DNA of 40,680 nt from Microcystis viridis FACHB-1342 (GTDB lineage: Bacteria; Cyanobacteriota; Cyanobacteriia; Cyanobacteriales; Microcystaceae). The position numbers and the translations under genes are program-made. Shown here one piece after another: positions 24,791 to 35,200 of the stretch. The notes under the pieces are model-generated. The model was not told the origin of the DNA and ran no database searches. It was given only the letters and a program-made list of their open reading frames with translations. Position 1 is the stretch's first letter. Each line of letters begins with the position of its first letter. The stretch lies in NCBI RefSeq assembly GCF_014698335.1, contig NZ_JACJSV010000045.1, positions 1 to 40,680 of the forward strand. The letters are read 5' to 3'.

Positions 24791-25192
24791 AAAACGCATC
24801 CGTTCATCGCTGTTTGAGTTGCCTTTTTTCTTCTTGAGCATCACCAGAGAATGGGTATGACTACCAAATGACCAATTGGTGCGGTCAATACTCAATAGCC
24901 AGGGTTGAGGGATAGGGAGCCACTGGACTACAATGGGAGCTATTTCAATGGAGCGAGTAAAGAGAGTCTTGCTCCGTGCCATCCCTTTAGGAGGTTTGAG
25001 AGCTTGTTTCAAGGCGTTATACTGGGGAGCATCTCATTTATGCAAGTGAGTAATTATACTTGTCCCTAAAACTGGTTTCTGGCAAGGCTTTTAAAATAGC
25101 TTGACATAAAACCTGATTTAGGGGTTACAAAGGTGAGATGCTCCCTTATACTGGTTCACGGGGATTTCGAGATTAGTGCTATTTCTCATAAA
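24773..25192 (-). pseudogene. Decayed IS4-type transposase, split by a MITE
   Basis: Rejoining the minus-strand frame after removing the MITE and one target copy (25017-25024 or 25146-25153) gives MRNSTNLEIPVNQYNALKQ, then ALKPPKGMARSKTLFTRSIE, then WLLSIDRTNWSFG and finally KKKGNSNSDERMRF. DRTNW holds the first catalytic Asp of IS4-family DDE transposases, and GNSNSDERMRF is a second recognisable block. Between those two blocks most of the usual residues are missing, so an internal deletion preceded or followed the MITE insertion. The C-terminal two thirds, with the other catalytic residues, are gone. Confidence 0.65.
25025..25145. mobile_element. 121-bp MITE with 12-bp perfect TIRs and 8-bp target duplication
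   Basis: GGGAGCATCTCA at 25025-25036 is the exact reverse complement of TGAGATGCTCCC at 25134-25145. TTATACTG is duplicated at 25017-25024 and 25146-25153. It is inserted in the IS4-type transposase remnant. Confidence 0.88.
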
Positions 25193-25236
25193 ACCCTACT
25201 CCCGCCTACTTTTCAAGTTTTTCCTCCTGTACTTAG

Positions 25237-26979
25237 ATGACTATTAACTATGGTGATCTGCAAGAACCCTTTAATAAATTCTCAACCCTAGTTGAATTAC
25301 TCCGTTATCGGGCAAGCAGTCAACCGGAACGCCTCGCCTATATTTTTCTGCGAGACGGAGAAATCGAAGAAGCTCGTTTAACCTATGGGGAACTGGATCA
25401 AAAGGCTAGGGCGATCGCCGCTTATCTACAATCCTTAGAAGCCGAGGGCGAAAGGGGTTTACTGCTCTATCCCCCAGGACTAGATTTTATTTCAGCTTTT
25501 TTTGGTTGCTTGTATGCGGGAGTCGTTGCCATTCCCGCCTATCCACCCCGACGCAATCAAAACCTTTTGCGTTTACAGGCGATTATTGCCGATTCTCAAG
25601 CCCGATTTACCTTCACCAATGCCGCTTTATTTCCCAGTTTAAAAAACCAATGGGCTAAAGACTCTGAATTAGGCGCAATGCAGTGGATTGTTACCGATGA
25701 AATTGACCATCACCTCAGGGAGGATTGGCTAGAACCAACCCTCGAAAAAAACAGTCTCGCTTTTCTACAATACACCTCTGGTTCAACGGGAACTCCAAAG
25801 GGAGTAATGGTCAGTCACCATAATTTGTTGATTAATTCAGCCGATTTAGATGGTGGTTGGGGCCATGATCAAGATAGCGTAATGGTCACTTGGCTACCGA
25901 CCTTCCATGATATGGGTCTGATTTATGGGGTTATTCAGCCTTTGTACAAAGGATTTCTTTGTTACATGATGTCCCCTGCCAGCTTTATGGAACGACCGTT
26001 ACGTTGGTTACAGGCCCTTTCTGATAAAAAAGCGACCCATAGTGCAGCCCCCAACTTTGCCTATGATCTTTGTGTGCGGAAAATTCCCCCTGAAAAACGG
26101 GCCACGTTAGACCTAAGCCATTGGTGCATGGCCTTAAATGGGGCTGAACCCGTCAGAGCGGAGGTACTAAAAAAGTTTGCGGAGGCTTTTCAAGTTTCTG
26201 GTTTCAAAGCCACGGCCCTTTGTCCTGGCTACGGTTTGGCAGAAGCCACCCTGAAAGTTACGGCGGTTAGTTATGACAGTCCCCCTTACTTTTATCCCGT
26301 TCAGGCTAATGCTTTAGAAAAAAATAAGATTGTGGGAGCCACTGAAACCGATACCAATGTGCAGACCCTCGTGGGCTGCGGCTGGACAACGATTGATACT
26401 CAAATCGTCATTGTCAATCCTGAAACCCTGAAACCTTGCTCCCCTGAAATTGTCGGCGAAATTTGGGTATCAGGTTCAACAATCGCCCAAGGCTATTGGG
26501 GAAAACCTCAAGAGACTCAGGAAACCTTTCAAGCTTATTTGGCAGATACAGGAGCCGGGCCTTTTCTGCGAACAGGAGACTTGGGCTTTATCAAAGACGG
26601 TGAATTATTTGTCACAGGTCGGCTCAAGGAAATTATTCTGATTCGAGGACGCAATAATTATCCCCAGGATATTGAATTAACCGTCCAAAATAGTCATCCC
26701 GCTCTGCGTCCCAGTTGTGGGGCTGCTTTTACCGTTGAAAATAAGGGCGAAGAAAAGCTCGTGGTCGTTCAGGAAGTGGAGCGCACCTGGCTCCGTAAGG
26801 TAGATATAGATGAGGTAAAAAGAGCCATTCGTAAAGCTGTTGTCCAGGAATATGATTTACAGGTTTATGCGATCGCGCTGATCAGGACTGGCAGTTTACC
26901 AAAAACCTCTAGCGGTAAAATTCAGCGTCGTAGCTGTCGGGCCAAATTTTTAGAGGGAAGCCTGGAAATTTTGGGCTAA
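25237..26979 (+). CDS. Fatty acyl-AMP ligase (FAAL), loading enzyme of the lipopeptide line
   Basis: The 580-aa product has A3 LQYTSGSTGTPKGVMVSHHN (about residues 176-195), TWLPTFHDMGLIYGVIQPLY, LCPGYGLAEATLKVT, the FAAL-type insertion region with VGCGWTTIDTQIVIVNPET, RTGDLGF, GRLKEIILIRGRNNYPQDIE and the A10 segment SLPKTSSGKIQRRSCRAKF. The composition matches stand-alone FAALs such as CylA or the loading domain of microginin synthetase: it makes an acyl-adenylate from a free fatty acid and passes the acyl group to an ACP instead of CoA. The ACP gene follows after 148 bases. It is the first gene of the co-directional cluster. Chain length cannot be read from sequence. Confidence 0.95.
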   Translation: MTINYGDLQEPFNKFSTLVELLRYRASSQPERLAYIFLRDGEIEEARLTYGELDQKARAIAAYLQSLEAEGERGLLLYPPGLDFISAFFGCLYAGVVAIPAYPPRRNQNLLRLQAIIADSQARFTFTNAALFPSLKNQWAKDSELGAMQWIVTDEIDHHLREDWLEPTLEKNSLAFLQYTSGSTGTPKGVMVSHHNLLINSADLDGGWGHDQDSVMVTWLPTFHDMGLIYGVIQPLYKGFLCYMMSPASFMERPLRWLQALSDKKATHSAAPNFAYDLCVRKIPPEKRATLDLSHWCMALNGAEPVRAEVLKKFAEAFQVSGFKATALCPGYGLAEATLKVTAVSYDSPPYFYPVQANALEKNKIVGATETDTNVQTLVGCGWTTIDTQIVIVNPETLKPCSPEIVGEIWVSGSTIAQGYWGKPQETQETFQAYLADTGAGPFLRTGDLGFIKDGELFVTGRLKEIILIRGRNNYPQDIELTVQNSHPALRPSCGAAFTVENKGEEKLVVVQEVERTWLRKVDIDEVKRAIRKAVVQEYDLQVYAIALIRTGSLPKTSSGKIQRRSCRAKFLEGSLEILG

Positions 26980-27127
26980 GAAAATTTCTCGATCGGCACT
27001 TAATGTGTTAAATTCGTATGTCGATTGAAACTTCGACCAATTCTTTCTCTCCCCTTAAGTCCACGTCTCTGGATTTGAAAATTCCTTAAACTTTAACTAC
27101 ATTTCTAAAGAAAGCAAACTGAGTCTA

Positions 27128-27394
27128 ATGTCCACAGAAATCCCAAACGACAAAAAACAACCGACCCTAACGAAAATTCAAAACTGGTTAGTAGCTTACA
27201 TGACAGAGATGATGGAAGTGGACGAAGATGAGATTGATCTGAGCGTTCCCTTTGATGAATATGGTCTCGATTCTTCTATGGCAGTTGCCTTGATCGCTGA
27301 TCTAGAAGATTGGCTAGGACGAGATTTAGATCGCACGCTGATCTACGATTATCCGACACTAGAAAAGTTGGCGAAACAGGTTAGTGAACCCTGA
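27128..27394 (+). CDS. Stand-alone acyl carrier protein for the FAAL
   Basis: The 88-aa product has a PP-binding fold with FDEYGLDSSMAVALIADLED; Ser-49 in the GLDSS motif is the predicted phosphopantetheine site (the second Ser follows immediately). It ends YDYPTLEKLAKQVSEP. It differs from the fatty-acid-synthase ACP by its DSS motif and resembles the CylB type, which receives the fatty acid from the FAAL and presents it to a CylC-type halogenase. The position between the FAAL and halogenase genes supports this role. A 409-base spacer separates it from the halogenase gene. Confidence 0.93.
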   Translation: MSTEIPNDKKQPTLTKIQNWLVAYMTEMMEVDEDEIDLSVPFDEYGLDSSMAVALIADLEDWLGRDLDRTLIYDYPTLEKLAKQVSEP

Positions 27395-27802
27395 CATTTT
27401 GGGCTGATGGGGTGGCAAGCCGCTTGAAAATGAGACAGGGTGTGGGGTGTGGGGGGTAGGGAAAAAGCTTGGGACTTTTCCCGAAAGTTGGCTAAAAAAT
27501 AACAGTTTTAAAAAACTTGCGTTTTTTGGATCATCCTAGCAAAGATGGATGATTATACTGAGTTCTGGTAAAGTGAATTGTTCGCCAATCCAAAAACGAA
27601 GTGTCCCACTAGGGAGTATTCCCTAAAGGAATCCCATCAAGGTAATCTGACTTCTGACTTGTACCATCAAGAAAGGAAAACCTAGATGAATCCCCCAACA
27701 GCTTAACCCAGAACAACTCATTCAAGTTTATCGACTTGAGCAAACTAACAGCTTGAATTGGCCAAAACAAAAATCATTACTACTATTGAGAAATCTAAAA
27801 TC
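27395..27802. other. 408-bp spacer between ACP and halogenase genes
   Basis: It has a GGGGTGT tandem (27434-27460) and a possible hairpin at about 27500-27525 (AGTTTTAAAAAACTTGCG). At 27703-27832 a frame overlaps the start of the halogenase gene and reads LNPEQLIQVYRLEQTNSLNW; it resembles the N-terminus of an insertion-sequence helper protein. I treat it as a remnant or chance frame. Confidence 0.4.
27434..27460. repeat. STRR-type heptamer tandem (GGGGTGT)
   Basis: GGGTGTGGGGTGTGGGGGG, with two to three heptamers, just after the ACP gene. Confidence 0.55.
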
Positions 27803-29179
27803 ATGTCGGACAGTAACCCTATTGACAATCAGCAATCCCCTAGAACTCTCAAACTGAATAATACTAATTATCGTCACAATCTCGAATCTGACTATACCGA
27901 AAAAATTGAAACCCTTGCAAAAAGCTTTGATTATGCCAGTAATAGTGAGCATCTATGGGGAGACCCTGAACTGTCGATTTTGTATGGAACTCCCCTCTAT
28001 GAACAAGCTTCCGCTTCTCAAAAGTTAGCTCTCAATCATTTATATTGGGGCGCACAGTATGATTACATTGCTGCTAGTGAAGCCAGTACGATTAACTACA
28101 ATCAAGTGACGGCGGGTGTCTTTGCTAAGGTCGGTGGCTACGATTCTCTTTGCTTGACCTTGGATCATGAAAGCAATCAAGAAAAATACCATATCCATGC
28201 CTTTCAAACTATTGGTAGTAAAACAAAATTTGCTCTTTTAGGCAAACAGGCTTTTAAGCTGAAACCCAACAAAAATACTACCAGTAAAGCGGATAAAAGT
28301 AAGAAAATAACCTCAAGAGTGGGAGAACAAATTTTAAATCTTACTTCGGTTTCCTCCTACTCAGAATTGCAATATAAAGGTTTACGTTCTTTAAGTAAAG
28401 CTCTGCTCAACAACTCATCAAAGTATTATTCTTCTCATTTGCTAGATTTAGAGAAAAAAGGTGTATTTCTAAATGCTTCTAACAAAGGCTACTTTGGGGT
28501 GGCAAATCCTCAGTTTTTGCTGCAATTTTTTGCCTTTCATTGGGGCAGTTCTCCCTTTTTAGCCTGTCAGCACTATACCTATCGTTTAACGGGTAATATG
28601 GGCTTAAAAAACTATGAATATCAATATTCTCGCTATTTGAGAGAACTAGAAAGAAAAGGGGAGTTTATTCCTGTTCCTACAGCAGTTTCCCATTATCATC
28701 TTTTAGATGAAGCTTTTCATACCACGACTTCCCAATTGATTGGCCGTGATTTATACAAAGAGTTTTCTAAGCCAACAGCCTATGAACAGTTTATCGGCAA
28801 TTTAGTTTTTTATCGGATGCAACAAGGCTTTTTAGGAAGTTTATCCTTGGGGATGGTGTCTATTTTCCGACAGGATGCTGCTTTTTTATCCTATTACGAT
28901 AAGATTTTGCGTTCTCCTTTGTTTGGAATGTCAGCAGAGGAGTCTCTATATTGGCTAGAAAGATGTTTATGTCAAGAGCATCAGGGCTTCGATGTACAAG
29001 TTAAGTATCATCAAAAAATGCTGAAGAATATGTTACGTTTGACCGATAGTTTGGATTATCTATGGCCAGTTAACCGTGAAATGCGGCTCATGAAAGCTGG
29101 GGGGTCAATTGAACGGGCGATCACCAATAACATTAAAGCTTTTCTTCAATTTAAAGAAACTGTAACCGTATTAAATTAG
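27803..29179 (+). CDS. CylC-like dimetal-carboxylate halogenase
   Basis: From ATG 27803 the product is 458 aa (in-frame TTG 27758 is less likely). The protein is mostly helical, with no signal peptide. Two ExxH motifs fit a ferritin-like dimetal site: EKYH (residues 127-130) in DHESNQEKYHIHAF, and EAFH (303-306) in SHYHLLDEAFHTTTSQ. Glu-93 in IAASEASTINYN and a late Glu/His cluster (ERCLCQEH) are further ligand candidates. This pattern and size match CylC, which chlorinates an unactivated carbon of an ACP-bound fatty acid, as in cylindrocyclophane and in columbamide and chlorinated microginin pathways. The order FAAL-ACP-this gene repeats cylA-cylB-cylC. An AurF-like N-oxygenase is the main alternative but fits the neighbours less well. 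Confidence 0.82.
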   Translation: MSDSNPIDNQQSPRTLKLNNTNYRHNLESDYTEKIETLAKSFDYASNSEHLWGDPELSILYGTPLYEQASASQKLALNHLYWGAQYDYIAASEASTINYNQVTAGVFAKVGGYDSLCLTLDHESNQEKYHIHAFQTIGSKTKFALLGKQAFKLKPNKNTTSKADKSKKITSRVGEQILNLTSVSSYSELQYKGLRSLSKALLNNSSKYYSSHLLDLEKKGVFLNASNKGYFGVANPQFLLQFFAFHWGSSPFLACQHYTYRLTGNMGLKNYEYQYSRYLRELERKGEFIPVPTAVSHYHLLDEAFHTTTSQLIGRDLYKEFSKPTAYEQFIGNLVFYRMQQGFLGSLSLGMVSIFRQDAAFLSYYDKILRSPLFGMSAEESLYWLERCLCQEHQGFDVQVKYHQKMLKNMLRLTDSLDYLWPVNREMRLMKAGGSIERAITNNIKAFLQFKETVTVLN

Positions 29180-29213
29180 AAAAACCGCAGTGAGGAATTT
29201 GAGAGGAATTTGA

Positions 29214-32200
29214 ATGGAACCCATCGCAATTATTGGTCTTGGTTGCCGCTTTCCAGGGGCTGACAATCCAGAGGCTTTCTGGCAACTCATGCGAAATGGG
29301 GTGGATGCGATCGCCGATATTCCTCCTGAACGTTGGGATATTGAGCGTTTCTACGATCCCACACCTGCCACTGCCAAGAAGATGTATAGTCGCCAGGGCG
29401 GTTTTCTAAAAAATGTCGATCAATTTGACCCTCAATTTTTCCGAATTTCTCCCCTAGAAGCCACCTATCTAGATCCTCAACAAAGACTGCTACTGGAAGT
29501 CACCTGGGAAGCCTTAGAAAATGCTGCCATTGTGCCTGAAACCTTAGCTGGTAGCCAATCAGGGGTTTTTATTGGTATCAGTGATGTGGATTATCATCGT
29601 TTGGCTTATCAAAGTCCTACTAACTTGACCGCCTATGTGGGTACAGGCAACAGCACCAGTATTGCGGCTAACCGTTTATCATATCTGTTTGATTTGCGTG
29701 GCCCCAGTTTGGCCGTAGATACCGCTTGCTCTTCTTCCCTCGTCGCCGTTCACTTGGCCTGTCAGAGTTTGCAAAGTCAAGAATCGAACCTCTGCTTAGT
29801 GGGGGGAGTTAATCTCATTTTGTCGCCAGAGACAACCGTTGTTTTTTCCCAAGCGAGAATGATCGCCCCCGACAGTCGTTGTAAAACCTTTGACGCGAGG
29901 GCCGATGGTTATGTGCGCTCGGAAGGCTGTGGAGTAGTCGTACTTAAACGTCTTAGGGATGCCATTCAGGACGGCGATCGCATTTTAGCAGTGATTGAAG
30001 GTTCCGCGGTGAATCAGGATGGTTTAAGTAATGGACTCACGGCCCCTAATGGCCCTGCTCAACAGGCGGTGATTCGTCAGGCCCTGGCAAATGCCAAGGT
30101 AAAACCGGCCCAGATTAGCTATGTCGAAGCCCATGGCACGGGGACAGAATTGGGGGATCCGATCGAAGTTAAATCTCTGAAAGCGGTTTTGGGTGAAAAG
30201 CGATCGCTCGATCAAACCTGTTGGCTCGGTTCTGTGAAAACCAACATTGGTCATTTAGAAGCGGCGGCGGGAATGGCGGGTCTGATTAAAGTCGTTCTCT
30301 GCCTACAACACCAAGAAATTCCCCCTAATCTCCACTTTAAAACCCTTAATCCCTATATTTCCCTAGCTGACACAGCTTTTGCGATTCCCACTCAGGCTCA
30401 ACCCTGGCGGACCAAACCCCCTAAGTCTGGTGAAAACGGTGTCGAACGACGTTTAGCCGGTATCAGTTCCTTTGGGTTTGGGGGGACAAATTCCCATGTG
30501 ATTCTTAGCGAAGCTCCTGTCACCGTTAAAAATAATCAACAAAATGGGCAGAAGTTGATAGAACGTCCCTTGCATTTGCTAACTTTATCTGCCAAGAATG
30601 AAGAAGCCTTAAAAGCCTTAGTCCGTTGTTATCAAAAGTATTTAGCTGATCATCATGAAATTCCTCTCGCTGATGTTTGTTTTACGGCCAATAGTCGGCG
30701 ATCGCACTTTAATCATCGTTTAGGAGTAGTGGCTAGAGATCGCTTAGAAATGTTGCAGAAGTTAGAGAACTTTAGTAACCAAGAAAGGATGAGAGAACCG
30801 AAGAGTATTAACAAAAAGAAAAAACCTAAAATTGTTTTTCTATTTGCCGGTCAAGGTTCTCAATATGTAGGTATGGGTCGTCAACTGTACGAAACCCAAC
30901 CCATCTTTCGCCAAACCTTGGATCGCTGTGCTGAAATCCTGCGACCCCATTTAGATCAACCCCTCTTAGAAATTCTTTATCCTGCTGACCTAGAACCGGA
31001 AAAAGCGAGTTTTTACCTGGAGCAGACTGCCTATACCCAACCTGCTTTATTCGCATTCGAGTATGCCCTAGCACAGTTATGGCGTTCCTGGGGAATAGAA
31101 CCAGCGGCAGTAATTGGTCATAGTGTCGGTGAATATGTGGCGGCTACTGTTGCCGGAGCCTTAAGCTTAGAAGACGGATTAACGCTAATTGCCAAGCGAG
31201 GAAAACTGATGCAATCTCTCCCTCAAGAAGGGACAATGATCGCCGTTTTTGCCGCAGAAGAGCGGGTTAAAGCTGTTATTGAGCCTTATACAAACGAAGT
31301 AGCGATCGCTGCTGTTAATGGACCAGAAAATTTTGTTATTTCAGGAAAAGCGCCGATTATTGCTGAGATTATCATTCATTTAACGGCAGCAGGAATAGAA
31401 GTTCGTCCTCTCAAAGTTTCCCATGCTTTTCACTCGCACCTGTTGGAGCCAATTTTAGATTCCTTAGAACAGGAAGCTGCTGCTATTTCCTACCAACCCC
31501 TGCAAATTCCCTTAGTTGCTAATTTAACGGGGGAAGTTCTACCAGAAGGAGCAACGATTGAGGCTTGTTACTGGCGAAATCATGCACGCAACCCTGTACA
31601 ATTTTATGGGAGTATCCAAACGCTGATCGAGCAGAAATTCAGTCTTTTTTTAGAAGTTAGCCCTAAACCGACTTTATCTCGATTGGGTCAACAATGTTGT
31701 CCAGAAACATCAGCTACCTGGCTATTTTCCCTCGCCCCTCCTCAAGAAGAAGAACAAAGCCTACTAAATAGTTTGGCGATTCTCTATGATTGCCAAGGAG
31801 CCGAAATAAACTGGGAAGGTTTTAATCAAAATTATCCCCACCATTTACTGGCTCTACCGACCTATCCTTTTCAACGTCAACGCTATTGGCTTGAAACCAT
31901 TAAACCGACTTCTGAAGAAACAACCATGACGACCAATGCCACTAATGTCCAAGCTATCTCCAGCAATCAAAAACAACAGGAGATTCTAATCACATTGCAA
32001 ACCCTAGTGGGAAATTTACTGCAATTGTCCCCTGCTGATGTCAATGTTCATACACCTTTCCTGGAGATGGGGGCAGATTCCATTGTCATGGTTGAGGCGG
32101 TCAGACGGATTGAGAATACCTATAACGTTAAAATTGCTATGCGTCAGTTATTTGAGGAGTTATCAAATTTAGATGCTTTAGCTATTTATTTGGCTCAAAA

Positions 32201-35200
32201 TCTGGCTAATGATTTCCAGAATACTCAAGTTAATACCGAGGTGTTTTCTGCGCCCATTGCCTGCTCAAATAACCGATCGCCCAATGTCGTGCTGAGTTCT
32301 AATACCAACGGCTTTCAAGGTCAAACGGCTTCTCCAAAGGTTTCGGCGATCGCCCCAAATAGCACAGTTTCTCAAGAGCCTGTACCACAGCCAAGGGTTC
32401 TGGCAGCATCAGGTTCAAGCGTTCCTAGTTCTGCCCTGGAAAATATTATGGGTCAACAGTTACAACTGATGGCCAAACAGTTAGAGGTCTTGCAAACGGC
32501 CAATTTTGCCCCGACTATCCCCATCAGCAAGGAAAATCCCCCCTCTGCGGTTGATCAAAATAGAGCCAACGGGATTAATCAGAAGTTGATTCCCCCCCAG
32601 CAATTAGCGGCGAACCTAGGGCCAATAGCCAGTCGCACCCGTCAAACCAGTAATCAAGCTTCTGCTCCCCAACCGACAGTAACAGCCACTCCCTGGGGGC
32701 CGAAAAAACCACCCACAGGTGGATTAACTCCCCAACAACAGCAACATCTAGACGCATTAATTGCTCGCTTTACGGAACGTACCAAAACTTCTAAGCAAAT
32801 TGTGCAACGCGATCGCTCTGTTTTAGCAGATAGTCGAGCCTCGGTCGGATTCCGTATGTCCATTAAAGAGATGCTTTATCCCATTGTGGCCCAACGTTCT
32901 CAAGGGTCAAGAATTTGGGATGTGGACGGTAATGAATATATTGATATGACGATGGGGCAAGGGGTAACGCTGTTTGGGCATCAACCTGACTTCATTATGT
33001 CGGCCCTACAAAGCCAACTCGCCGAAGGTATTCATCTCAATCCGCGATCGCCGATAGTGGGAGAAGTGGCCGCCTTAATTTGTGAACTAACAGGAGCCGA
33101 ACGAGCTTGTTTTTGCAACTCTGGAACCGAAGCAGTCATGGCTGCCATCCGTATTGCTAGGGCAACAACAGGTCGCAGTAAAATTGCCATCTTTGAAGGT
33201 TCCTATCATGGCCATGCGGACGGAACCCTTTTTAGAAACCAAATTATTGATAATCAACCCCACTCCCTTCCCCTAGCTCTAGGGGTTCCCCCCAGCCTTG
33301 GTTCCGATGTGGTGGTATTAGACTATGGCAGTGCGGAGGCTTTGGATTATTTAACAAGCCAGGGACAGGATTTAGCGGCGGTCTTAGTAGAACCGGTTCA
33401 AAGTGGCAATCCTCTACTACAACCCAAGCAATTTCTCCAAAGTCTGCGACAAATTACCAGTCAGATGGGCATTGCTCTAATTTTTGATGAAATGATTACG
33501 GGTTTTCGCTCACATCCAGGGGGAGCGCAAGCTTTATTTGGAGTACAGGCGGATATTGCCACCTATGGCAAAGTCGTTGGGGGGGGAATGCCCATTGGGG
33601 TCATAGCGGGTAAGGCCGATTATCTGGACGGCATTGACGGGGGAATGTGGCGTTATGGCGATAAATCCTATCCTGGGGTGGACAGAACCTTTTTTGGCGG
33701 AACCTTTAATCAGCATCCTTTAGCGATGGTGGCGGCTAGGGCTGTTCTTAGCCATTTGAAGGAGCAGGGGCCAGGTCTGCAACAACAATTAACAGAACGC
33801 ACTGCGGCCTTAGCCAATACCCTCAATCGCTATTTTCAAGCAGAAGACGTTCCCATTAAAATTGAACAGTTTAGTTCTTTCTTCCGGTTTGCCCTCTCTG
33901 GCAATTTGGATTTACTTTTTTATCACATGGTAGAAAAAGGTATTTATGTCTGGGAATGGCGTAAACATTTTCTTTCGACAGCCCATACGGAAGCTGATCT
34001 TGCTCAATTTGTCCAAGCGGTTAAAGATAGCGTCACAGAATTGCGTCAGGGAGGTTTTATCCCCGCAAAAAAGCCTTCCTGGTCAGTGCCAACGCCTCAA
34101 ATTGATCCCCCCCTAACCCCCCTTGATAAGGTAGGGAGTGATCAAGTCCCTCTCACCGAAGCCCAGCGACAACTGTGGATTTTGGCCCAATTAGGAGACA
34201 ACGGCTCGACTGCCTATAATCAATCAGTGACATTGCAATTAAGCGGCCCGTTAAATCCCGTTGCGATGACCCGGGCGATTCAACAAATCAGCGATCGCCA
34301 TGAAGCGTTACGAACCAAAATTAATGCCCAGGGAGATAGTCAAGAAATCCTGCCCCAGGTCGAAATTAACTGCCCTATCTTAGACTTCAGTCTTGACCAA
34401 GCTTCGGCCCAACAGCAAGCAGAACAATGGTTAAAGGAAGAAAGTGAAAAACCCTTTGATTTGAGCCAAGGTTCTCTGGTGCGTTGGCATCTACTTAAAT
34501 TAGAACCAGAATTACATTTATTAGTATTAACAGCCCATCACATTATCAGTGACGGTTGGTCAATGGGGGTAATTCTCCGAGAATTAGGAGAGTTATATTC
34601 AGCCAAATGTCAGGGTATTACGGCTAATCTTAAAACCCCAAAACAGTTTCGAGAATTGATTGAATGGCAAAGCCAGCCCAGCCAAGGGGAAGAACTGAAA
34701 AAACAGCAAGCTTATTGGTTAACAACGCTTGTCAATCCGACCGTTTTGAATTTACCCACTGACAAACTTCGTCCAGCTTTACCCAGTTACCAAGCCAATC
34801 GTCAAAGTCTAACTTTAGATAGCCAATTTACAGAAAAACTAAAACAATTTAGTCGTAAACAGGGCTGTACTTTGCTAATGACTCTGTTATCAGTTTATAA
34901 CATTCTCATTCATCGTTTGACGGGACAGGATGATATTCTGGTGGGTCTGCCAGCGTCTGGACGTGGCCTTTTAGATAGTGAAGGAATGGTGGGGTATTGC
35001 ACTCATTTTTTACCCATTCGTAGTCAATTTACAGGGAATCCCACTTTTGCTGATTATCTCAAACAAATGCGGGGGGTTTTGTTGTCGGCTTATGAACATC
35101 AGGACTATCCCTTTGCCTTGTTGCTCAATCAGTTAGATTTACCGCGTAATACCAGTCGCTCTCCTTTAATTGATGTCAGTTTCAATTTAGAACCAGCCAT

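Larger units (their letters stand above)
24386..25236. other. 851-bp mobile-element graveyard before the lipopeptide cluster
   Basis: It holds a 38-codon remnant (24511-24627), a 178-bp MITE-like element (24613-24790) and a decayed IS4-type transposase (24773-25192). The transposase is itself interrupted by a 121-bp MITE with target duplication. No promoter for the FAAL gene is obvious in the remaining 40 bases (25197-25236). Confidence 0.65.
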
